Shown one piece after another: positions 1-5,798 of a DNA stretch of 13,044 bases; within the stretch, counting starts at the first letter, position 1; the number at the start of each line of letters is the position of its first letter. Under the pieces are notes generated by a model. It had not been told where the DNA came from, made no database searches, and saw only the letters and a list, made by a program, of their open reading frames with translations. This stretch comes from an uncultured Collinsella sp. (GTDB lineage Bacteria > Actinomycetota > Coriobacteriia > Coriobacteriales > Coriobacteriaceae), in NCBI GenBank assembly GCA_900761995.1, contig CAAFEY010000106.1, positions 1-13,044 of the forward strand. Direction: 5' to 3'. The translations under genes were made by a program, and so were the position numbers.

Positions 1-45
1 ACCCATCGAAACACATCTCCACCGTTCCTTCAACTGGGGAAATGC

Positions 46-78
46 CGCCCCCGGACCCCAGGAGGGGCCGCGGGGGCG
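46..78 (-). terminator. Strong GC-rich hairpin after dtd, possible terminator
   Basis: An 8-bp outer stem (CGCCCCCG with CGGGGGCG) encloses a 6-bp inner stem (GGCCCC with GGGGTC on the minus strand, one G-U pair) around a TCCT loop, with one bulged C. It lies about 75 bases past the dtd stop, so it could end the mur-rph-rdgB-dtd transcript. The minus-strand tail is CATTTCC, a poor U-tract, so intrinsic termination is uncertain. In the rest of 1-153 I see only a 10-bp palindrome (GCTAATTAGC, 141-150) just after the dtd stop and a possible but unproven gene start at the very edge. Confidence 0.45.
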
Positions 79-153
79 TTCGGCTAGCTGCGGGAATGGC
101 CTATTTGCTCAATGTGTTCGGCTGAGATCGGAAATCAACCGCTAATTAGCTAC

Positions 154-600
154 TTACAGAGTATCGGTGTCCAAGACGATGGTGAATGGGCCGTCGTTGA
201 CCAAGTCGACTTTCATATCGGCGCCAAAGATGCCGTGCGCCACGTGTTCGACATCTTGGCGAACGAGCGTCAGGAAGTACTCGTAGAGCTCGTCGGCGAC
301 ATCGGGGGCGCCGGCATCCGTAAACGATGGGCGGCGGCCGTGGCGGCAGTCGGCAAACAGCGTGAACTGCGACACCACGAGTACCTCGCCGTCGACATCG
401 GCAAGTGCCAGGTTGGTCTTGCCGTTCTCATCCTCGTTGATACGCAGCCCGCGGAGCTTGCCCCACAGCTTGTCGGCCTCGGCACGCGTATCGCCATGGC
501 CCACACCCAGCAACACCAGGTAGCCGCGTCCAATGCGACCCACGCACTCGCCGTCGACCGTCACGCCGGCGTTGAGTACGCGCTGCACCACCGCGCGCAC
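154..600 (-). CDS. dtd: D-aminoacyl-tRNA deacylase (Dtd)
   Basis: Hydrolyses D-amino acids (and glycine mischarged on tRNA-Ala) from tRNA in the cytoplasm, keeping D-residues out of translation. The 148-residue product is full length for the family (about 145). Both signature motifs are visible: SQFTLFAD at residues 77-84, followed by the GRRPSF segment, and NDGPFT at 135-140, which holds the Gly-cisPro pair that excludes L-aminoacyl substrates. The start is GTG at 600, supported by GAGGAG at 607-612, six bases upstream and inside the final codons of rdgB. Only three bases separate the rdgB stop from this start, so the two are very probably translationally coupled. It is the last gene of the cluster, with a GC-rich hairpin downstream. 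The chemistry fits a neighbourhood containing a D-glutamate-producing racemase, although that link is inference. Confidence 0.95.
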   Translation of the reverse strand: MRAVVQRVLNAGVTVDGECVGRIGRGYLVLLGVGHGDTRAEADKLWGKLRGLRINEDENGKTNLALADVDGEVLVVSQFTLFADCRHGRRPSFTDAGAPDVADELYEYFLTLVRQDVEHVAHGIFGADMKVDLVNDGPFTIVLDTDTL

Positions 601-603
601 GGC

Positions 604-1245
604 CTACTCCTCGCCCGTCAGCTTGGCGGACAGGTGCTCGAGCGCGTGGAATCGATGGCTGATGGCGTTCTTCTCGTCCGCCGTGAGCTCGGCCATGGTC
701 TTGCCCGGCGTGTCGACCGGCAGGAACAGCGGGTCGTAGCCAAAGCCGTGATCGCCGCGGCCCTCGTGCGCGATAGTGCCCTCGCAGGCGCCCTCACCAT
801 AGGTGACCAAACCGTCCGTGTCGATGAGCGCAACGACGCTCATAAAGCGCGCGGTGCGATCCTCGTCCGCCACACCTTCCAAGTTAACGAGCAGCTTGGC
901 GTTGTTGGCGGCATCGTCGCCGTGAACGCCCGCGTAGCGCGCGCTATACACACCGGGCTCACCATCCAGCGCGTCGACGACCAGGCCCGAATCGTCGGCA
1001 ATTGCCATGAGACCCGTCTCTTCGACGGCAGCCTGCGCCTTGATGATGGCGTTCTCCAAAAACGTCGTGCCGTTTTCCTCGGGGTCCTCAAAATCGCCCA
1101 GCTGACCGAGCGCCACAAAGCGTACCTCGGGCATGACCTTGCCCAAAATGGCCTCAATCTCGGTGAGCTTATGGGCGTTGCCGGTTGCCACGACGATGGT
1201 CGCCGCCGGGTCGAGGGTGTCGATGTCAATCTTCTCAAGTGCCAT
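604..1245 (-). CDS. rdgB: RdgB/HAM1 XTP/dITP diphosphatase
   Basis: Converts XTP, ITP and dITP to monophosphates plus pyrophosphate, cleansing the nucleotide pool of deaminated purines. The 213-residue product matches the usual length (about 200). Visible motifs are TGNAHK at residues 21-26 (substrate-binding loop), the NGTTFLENA region at 58-66, DDSGL at 84-88 (metal and catalytic Asp), GVYSARYAG at 98-106, GFGYDPLF at 167-174 and SHR at 196-198. The ATG at 1245 is chosen because AAGGAG (1253-1258) sits seven bases upstream. The frame stays open to 1314, but that extension would encode a structured leader, does not look like the family, and has no comparable ribosome site. A 142-bp leader separates it from rph, far longer than other gaps in the run, and it contains two hairpins. 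The stop is three bases from dtd. Confidence 0.96.
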   Translation of the reverse strand: MALEKIDIDTLDPAATIVVATGNAHKLTEIEAILGKVMPEVRFVALGQLGDFEDPEENGTTFLENAIIKAQAAVEETGLMAIADDSGLVVDALDGEPGVYSARYAGVHGDDAANNAKLLVNLEGVADEDRTARFMSVVALIDTDGLVTYGEGACEGTIAHEGRGDHGFGYDPLFLPVDTPGKTMAELTADEKNAISHRFHALEHLSAKLTGEE

Positions 1246-1272
1246 GAGTGGTCTCCTTGTCCGTATAGCAAA

Positions 1273-1319
1273 GCCACGTAAAAGGGACTGGCCCTTCGGC
1301 GTCTCCCCTTTCATGTGGC
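1273..1319 (-). promoter_or_regulatory. Hairpin in the rdgB leader
   Basis: In the minus-strand transcript the arm read from 1319 (GCCACATGAAAGGGG) pairs with the arm ending at 1273 (TCCCTTTTACGTGGC) over 15 positions. There are two G-U pairs and one A-C mismatch. The apex can form a further GCC-GAAG-GGC stem. It ends about 15 bases before the Shine-Dalgarno sequence of rdgB and has no U-tract, so it is not a simple terminator. It could be a leader structure, a processing site or part of a palindromic repeat unit. Confidence 0.45.
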
Positions 1320-1380
1320 ATCAACCTTATCTATCGGCGTTTCCGCAGATAAAACCTGCCAAAATAAACCTGTCCCTTTT
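1280..1380. repeat. Imperfect 12-bp inverted repeat bounding a structured spacer
   Basis: AAAAGGGACTGG at 1280-1291 is matched (11 of 12) by the reverse complement of 1369-1380. Between the arms lies a second hairpin, 1327-1352, with TTATCT/AGATAA stems and a GCG-GAAA-CGC cap on the minus strand. The left arm is also part of the hairpin at 1273-1319, so the two pairings exclude each other. The unit fills most of the rph-rdgB gap. It may be an inserted palindromic repeat or a regulatory leader; sequence alone cannot decide. Confidence 0.4.
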
Positions 1381-1387
1381 TGGTAGG

Positions 1388-2113
1388 TTAGGCGAGGACT
1401 TGGCGCTGGAGCTCGATGAGCTCGGCGATGCCCTTGTCGCCCAAATCGAGCAGGGTGTTGAGGCGCTTGCGGTCGAAGGGCGCCTGCTCGCCAGTGCCCT
1501 GGAGCTCGATCATCTCACCGGTGTCGGTGGCGACGAGGTTCATGTCGACCTCGGCGTGACTGTCCTCGGAATAATCCAGGTCGAGCAGGGTGTTGCCGTC
1601 GACAACGCCCATGGAAATCGCGGCCACCTGGCCGGTAAGCGGGATGCGCTCGAGCTTACCCGCCTCGACCCACATGGCAAGGGCGTCGTGCAGCGCCACC
1701 CAGGCGCCGGTAATGCTCGCCGTTCGCGTGCCGCCGTCTGCCTGAATCACGTCGCAGTCGACGGTGACGGTGTACTCGCCGAGCGCTTTCATGTTGACGA
1801 CGGTACGCAGGCTGCGGCCAATGAGGCGCTCGATCTCCATGGAGCGACCCTTGCGGTTGGCATGCTCGCGCTTGCAGCGCTTGCCGGTCGACGTCGGCAG
1901 CATGGCGTATTCCGCGGTCACCCAGCCGGCCTTAGCTCCCTTTCGCCAGCCCGGCACGCCCTCCTCGATAGTGGCGGCGCACAGCACGCGCGTGTCGCCG
2001 AACTCGGCCAAACACGAGCCGTGGGCGTGCTTCATGACGCCACGGGTGAGCTTAACGGGGCGCAACTCGTTGGCGGCGCGGCCGTTGGCGCGGTTGACCT
2101 GCATGTACTCCAT
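1388..2113 (-). CDS. rph: Ribonuclease PH
   Basis: Phosphate-dependent 3'-5' exoribonuclease that trims the 3' trailer of tRNA precursors. It works as a ring-shaped hexamer in the cytoplasm. The 241-residue length is typical. The N-terminal RPVKLTRG segment (18-25), the arginine-rich RNA-binding region with IERLIGRSLR (94-103), VDCDVIQADGGTRTASITGA (118-137, containing the phosphate-binding Arg) and the acidic catalytic stretch LDLDYSED (177-184) with EVDMN (188-192) are all present and in order. The ATG at 2113 has AAAGGA about seven bases upstream; Met4 is an alternative start. It follows murI by 55 bp and precedes rdgB. The order murI-rph-rdgB recurs in several Gram-positive groups, as I recall, which supports both the call and operon membership. 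Confidence 0.97.
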   Translation of the reverse strand: MEYMQVNRANGRAANELRPVKLTRGVMKHAHGSCLAEFGDTRVLCAATIEEGVPGWRKGAKAGWVTAEYAMLPTSTGKRCKREHANRKGRSMEIERLIGRSLRTVVNMKALGEYTVTVDCDVIQADGGTRTASITGAWVALHDALAMWVEAGKLERIPLTGQVAAISMGVVDGNTLLDLDYSEDSHAEVDMNLVATDTGEMIELQGTGEQAPFDRKRLNTLLDLGDKGIAELIELQRQVLA

Positions 2114-2168
2114 AGAAATATCCTTTCGGCAAAAGGTGAAGGTGAGCCTTTGGTCGGTGACCTTATAT

Positions 2169-3053
2169 CTATTTCAGTTCGTCGATATCGATATGTTCGA
2201 TGCTCTTGAGCGGCTGACCAAAGATAAAGCTGCCCGCCACCGCAAACTCGGCAATGTTATCGGCCGTCGTGGCAAAACGATGCTGCGGCTCGGCGGCGAC
2301 GCCCGCCAGCTGCTCGCGGCGCGTAAGGATGTCGGTCAGCTCGCGCGTGGTCTCCTCGGCGGAACTCACGACGCGCACCCCAGGCCCCAGCGCATGTCGG
2401 ATAGGTCCCACCAACAGCGGAAAATGCGTACAGCCGAGCACCACGGTATCGATACCGTGGTCGCGCAGCGGCTCAACCGTGGCACCCACCAGCGCACGCA
2501 CGGCAGGCGTATCGAAGATGTCCTCGTTCTCAAGCCACTGTTCCTGCAGATGTGCACCCGAGGCGAGCTCGTGTTCGACAACCTCGACAAAGCTCGAGGC
2601 GGGGCAGCCGTATACGTCGACGCCGGCATCTAGATCCTGAATGGCGCGCGTGTAAGCGCCCGAGCGAATGGTGAGGTTGGTGGCGAGCACGCCCACGCGA
2701 CGCGTGCGGGTGCTGTTGATTGCCGCACGGGCACCCGGCGCGATCACGCCGATCACGGGAACGTCGAGCACCTGCTGGGCCAGACGTAAGGCCGCAGCTG
2801 TCGCCGTGTTGCAGGCGATGACCATAATCTTGACGTCGTGCTTCGACAGCCAACGGCCCGCCTGCAACGCAAACGAGCGCACCTCATCCTCAGTGCGCGT
2901 GCCGTAGGGGCAGCGTTTGGTGTCGCCGAAGTAGTAGACGGACTCGTGCGGCAGCGCCGTCGCGATGGCGCGCGCAACCGTCAGACCGCCCAGGCCAGAA
3001 TCGAACACACCGATCGGGCGCGTGTCGCCTGCCGGATTCTCGATATCGGACAT
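2169..3053 (-). CDS. murI: Glutamate racemase (MurI)
   Basis: Interconverts L- and D-glutamate without a cofactor, supplying D-Glu for the second position of the peptidoglycan stem peptide. Both catalytic cysteines are visible: Cys81 in ACNTA and Cys208 in GCTHFP. So are the substrate-binding segments FDSGLGGLTV (17-26) and YFGDTKRCPYG (41-51). At 294 residues it is slightly longer than the common 265-285; the excess is at the C-terminus and in a short N-terminal lead of about 12 residues. The ATG at 3053 has GAGG only two bases upstream, which is closer than ideal, and no better start exists before the FDSG motif. It lies 51 bp after the HAD gene and 55 bp before rph, in the same transcription direction. 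A small GCGGCG-A-CGCCGC hairpin (3091-3103) occupies the gap upstream. Confidence 0.96.
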   Translation of the reverse strand: MSDIENPAGDTRPIGVFDSGLGGLTVARAIATALPHESVYYFGDTKRCPYGTRTEDEVRSFALQAGRWLSKHDVKIMVIACNTATAAALRLAQQVLDVPVIGVIAPGARAAINSTRTRRVGVLATNLTIRSGAYTRAIQDLDAGVDVYGCPASSFVEVVEHELASGAHLQEQWLENEDIFDTPAVRALVGATVEPLRDHGIDTVVLGCTHFPLLVGPIRHALGPGVRVVSSAEETTRELTDILTRREQLAGVAAEPQHRFATTADNIAEFAVAGSFIFGQPLKSIEHIDIDELK

Positions 3054-3104
3054 TACCTCACCAGTCTCTCTCGAAAAGACATATCCAAGTGCGGCGACGC
3101 CGCG

Positions 3105-4016
3105 CTACGAACGCGCCGCGACCAGCAGCTCTGCCGTCGCCGCCCAACCGTCGACAATTTTGCCGCGCGTAACGAAAGCGTTCTCGCAAGCAGCCAGGAA
3201 CTCGGGCGCGCCGGCGCTCGTCAGGCCATTCTCGACCAGACAGAACGTGCCCACGTGATCGGCCATGTAGAAGTCGGACTCGGAATCGCCGAGCGCGAGC
3301 GTCTCCTCGCGCTCGATCCCCAGGTGCTCGCAGAAGCGCGCAATGGCGACGCCTTTGTTGAGGCCCGCGGGGTTGATGTTGAATGCGCGACCGTCCTCGA
3401 CGCGATCGAGCTCGAGCGTCGTCGGCTTGGACAGATGCGTCAGGTGACCGTTACAGGCCCACACCAGGCCACAGCCGGCCTCGTCGAGAATGGCCTGCGC
3501 CTCGTCATCGGGGATGTCGCCGCGCATGCCGACGGTAACCTCGCGGTACTTGTAGCCGGTCGACATGTCGTTGTGATACTCGATCTTGTGCGGCCAGCGG
3601 GCGAGGATCTTCTCGCACACGCCAGTCTGCTCGATCACCTGGTGCGGCGTGAGACCGCAAGATGGGTCGTAGGGCATGTCGCCGGTCAGATACTCCCAAT
3701 CGTTGGCTTTGAGGTCGTACATGACCAGGCCGCCCATCTCACCAATGTAGGAGTTGAGGCCGAGCACGCGCGCGTCCTCGTGGATCATGGTACGGTTGCG
3801 GCCCGAGGTGGGAACCACCTGAATGCCAGCGCGGGCAAGTGCCACGACGGCCTCGACGAGTTTGGTCGAGGGGTTACCGTCGTTGTCGCGCAGCACGCAC
3901 GAGCCGGGCGCGAGCATCGTGGCATCCAGGTCGGTAAAGACGTACTTGACCTTGGCCAAGCGCTCGCGCATCTCGCCCGAAAGCTCGGCAACGGTCGGCA
4001 GGGTGTTGTGGGACAT
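3105..4016 (-). CDS. HAD-superfamily phosphatase (Cof/IIB-like), substrate unknown
   Basis: A 303-residue haloacid-dehalogenase-type hydrolase, probably a Mg-dependent cytoplasmic phosphatase. All four HAD motifs are visible: DLDAT at residues 29-33 (nucleophile Asp29, acid/base Asp31), PTSGR at 69-73, Lys221 in LNKGVAIARF, and GDSESD at 243-248 (metal ligands). The large insert between motifs II and III, where a type-II cap would sit, and the LNKG spacing suggest a IIB (Cof or sugar-phosphate phosphatase) architecture. The start at 4016 is preferred because CGGAG lies five bases upstream; an upstream in-frame ATG at 4058 has no ribosome site. It sits between murE and murI, 107 bp after murE and 51 bp before murI. 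A cell-wall or sugar-phosphate role is possible, but only by association. No close named family is recognised. Confidence 0.85.
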   Translation of the reverse strand: MSHNTLPTVAELSGEMRERLAKVKYVFTDLDATMLAPGSCVLRDNDGNPSTKLVEAVVALARAGIQVVPTSGRNRTMIHEDARVLGLNSYIGEMGGLVMYDLKANDWEYLTGDMPYDPSCGLTPHQVIEQTGVCEKILARWPHKIEYHNDMSTGYKYREVTVGMRGDIPDDEAQAILDEAGCGLVWACNGHLTHLSKPTTLELDRVEDGRAFNINPAGLNKGVAIARFCEHLGIEREETLALGDSESDFYMADHVGTFCLVENGLTSAGAPEFLAACENAFVTRGKIVDGWAATAELLVAARS

Positions 4017-4081
4017 GGTTACTCCGTTTACGTAGAAGGGTTTGGACTTGGACGGCATGTTTTGATTGAGGGAACACGCTT

Positions 4082-4114
4082 ATGGCGACAGCGCACTCAG
4101 GGCGCCGCCGCCAT
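4082..4114 (-). promoter_or_regulatory. 13-bp hairpin between murE and the HAD gene
   Basis: Positions 4082-4094 pair with 4102-4114 around a seven-base loop, giving 13 continuous pairs with two G-U pairs in the minus-strand transcript. It begins about ten bases after the murE stop. No U-run follows (the transcript continues AAGCG), so it is not a classical terminator. It could stabilise the murE mRNA end, attenuate read-through or mark a processing site. Confidence 0.45.
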
Positions 4115-4123
4115 CATGGTTCA

Positions 4124-5686
4124 TTAGTCAAACTGGGTAACATCGATCAGGCGATTGGCCAGCGAAAGGTCGCTCTCGATGGGCACGAACTCGTCGCCCA
4201 CGTGCATGAGCTCCTCGTCACCCTTTGCCAGCAGCAAGACAATGGTGGGAGCATCGGGGTTGACGTACTCCTCGCGCGCCGCCTTGAACGCCGCATGCAC
4301 AGCGGCTTCGCGGTCGAGGATGATCTTGTTCGGCGTATCGTCGGGAACATGCTCGGCAAGCTCGCGACAGACCTTCATCGGGTCCTCGTGAGCCGGGTCC
4401 TCGTTGGCAAAGATCATCAGGTCGGAATATGGTGCGGCCTCGCGCGGAAGCTGCTCGCGGCGCTCCTGCGCCTTGCCGCCGGCAGCGCCAAACACTGCAA
4501 TGACTGGACTAGCGGGAAACGCGCGCTTGACCGACGAGAAAAGCGAACGGAACGAAAGCTGGTTGTGCGCATAGTCAACGACGCAGATCACGCGGCCGTC
4601 CTTCGACTCCACGACCTCCATACGGCCCGGTACACGCAGTTTGGAGAGGCCCTTCTTGATAGCCTCGATACCGATGCCGATCTCGCGCGCAGCGGCGATA
4701 GCGACCAGCGCGTTTTCCACGTTAAAGTCGCCCGCGATGCCCAGCAGGACCTTCTCCCCCGCCTCGGACTCGTCGGCACACAGGCCATGCAGGTTAAACT
4801 CGATGTTAAAGCCGACCATGCGCACATCGCTCGCCCACAGGCTTGCCTCGGGATGCTCGACGCCAACGGTCACCAAGCGCTCGGCCGTCGACGCTGCCTC
4901 CAACACACGGTCAACCTCTTCGGTGCCCAGATTCACCACGGCGGTCTTCGCCTGGTCAAAGATCCTGAGTTTGCTCTCAAAATAATCCTCAAACGTGGGG
5001 TGTTCGATCGGCGAGATGTGGTCACGGCCGATGTTGAGGAAGCACGCCACGTCAAACGGCAGATTCTCGACGCGTTGGTACTTGAGCGCCTGGCTCGAGA
5101 CCTCCATGACCATGGACTGGCGACCTGACGTGCGGCAGTTGGCGATATGGCGCCAGACCTCGGGGGCCTCTGGCGTGGTATTGGTGCTCTCGTAGCACTC
5201 GATGCCATCGTCGGTACTCACCGAGCCGATCATGCCGCAGGACTCGCCCGCTGCCTTGATGATGGACTGAAGCATAAAAGCGGCCGTGGTCTTTCCCTTG
5301 GTACCGGTGATGCCCACGATCTTGACATCGTGGTCGGGACGGTCGTAGACCTCCGGCGGCAACAGGGCCATGGCCGTGCGAACGCTATCAACAACCAGCA
5401 TCGCAGCACCGCTCTCCTGCGCCAGCGGCTCCAGAGACTCGACCAGCGACTCCTCGCACACAAATGCGACGGCGCCCGCATCGAGCGCCATGCTCAAAAA
5501 CGCGGGCTTAAAGGCAGCACCTTTGCAAAAGAACACGTCACCTGCCGAGACCGCGCGCGAATCAAACGAGCAGCCGGTCACGGCACGCTCGTCAACCTGC
5601 TCTGATGCGCGCAGCTTACCGCACACATCGAGAAGCTTGGCAAGCGTATCGACCGTGGTCACGGTCGCGGAATCCGAATGGTGCAT
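4124..5686 (-). CDS. murE: UDP-N-acetylmuramyl-tripeptide synthetase (MurE)
   Basis: ATP-dependent cytoplasmic ligase that adds the third residue, a diamino acid, to UDP-MurNAc-L-Ala-D-Glu. The N-terminal substrate domain carries DSRAVSAGD (42-50). The central ATPase domain has the P-loop GITGTKGKTT (125-134), the substrate loop STNTTPEAPEVW (167-178), the Mur-ligase NIGRDH segment (218-223) and Lys239 in ESKLRIF, the residue carbamylated in this family. The C-terminal domain has GRMEVV (354-359), DYAHN (371-375) and an EDPAHEDP segment (429-436). At the last site diaminopimelate enzymes carry DNPR, so this one more likely uses L-lysine or another non-DAP diamino acid. The length of 520 residues fits. 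The ATG at 5686 has AAAGGTG a few bases upstream. It follows the asnB terminator and probably heads the mur-rph-rdgB-dtd unit. Confidence 0.94.
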   Translation of the reverse strand: MHHSDSATVTTVDTLAKLLDVCGKLRASEQVDERAVTGCSFDSRAVSAGDVFFCKGAAFKPAFLSMALDAGAVAFVCEESLVESLEPLAQESGAAMLVVDSVRTAMALLPPEVYDRPDHDVKIVGITGTKGKTTAAFMLQSIIKAAGESCGMIGSVSTDDGIECYESTNTTPEAPEVWRHIANCRTSGRQSMVMEVSSQALKYQRVENLPFDVACFLNIGRDHISPIEHPTFEDYFESKLRIFDQAKTAVVNLGTEEVDRVLEAASTAERLVTVGVEHPEASLWASDVRMVGFNIEFNLHGLCADESEAGEKVLLGIAGDFNVENALVAIAAAREIGIGIEAIKKGLSKLRVPGRMEVVESKDGRVICVVDYAHNQLSFRSLFSSVKRAFPASPVIAVFGAAGGKAQERREQLPREAAPYSDLMIFANEDPAHEDPMKVCRELAEHVPDDTPNKIILDREAAVHAAFKAAREEYVNPDAPTIVLLLAKGDEELMHVGDEFVPIESDLSLANRLIDVTQFD

Positions 5687-5721
5687 CTTTCACCTTTCTC
5701 AGCCATTTGGCAGGGACGGTT

Positions 5722-5750
5722 TTTATAGTAACTGAAACGCACCCACGCAA
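5722..5750 (-). promoter_or_regulatory. Candidate promoter for murE
   Basis: On the minus strand TTGCGT (5745-5750) and TATAAA (5722-5727) are spaced by exactly 17 bases. The -10 matches the sigma-70 consensus at five of six positions; the -35 matches only in TTG. It begins in the U-tract of the asnB terminator and lies about 35 bases upstream of the murE start, which is where a promoter for the cluster is expected. No experimental support. Confidence 0.45.
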
Positions 5751-5773
5751 AAACGGCTCCCGGAGGAGCCGTT
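5749..5773 (-). terminator. Rho-independent terminator of asnB
   Basis: Perfect 9-bp stem AACGGCTCC/GGAGCCGTT with a four-base loop, followed on the minus strand by TTTTT. It starts about 25 bases after the asnB stop codon. It separates asnB from the murE cluster. Confidence 0.9.
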
Positions 5774-5798
5774 ACGCGCAGGCGTTCGTAAGCCGAGG

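Noticed and set aside
1..16. Possible first codons of the next minus-strand gene (ATG at 14-16, with AAGGAA nine or ten bases upstream)
   Set aside because: Only five codons are visible, so nothing can be recognised; the adjacent sequence would decide.
112..1281. A 389-codon plus-strand open frame over dtd and rdgB
   Set aside because: It is the antisense shadow of two well-supported genes and has no recognisable domain.
1246..1314. In-frame upstream extension of rdgB
   Set aside because: It would start within the structured leader without a ribosome site, whereas the ATG at 1245 has an ideal AAGGAG.
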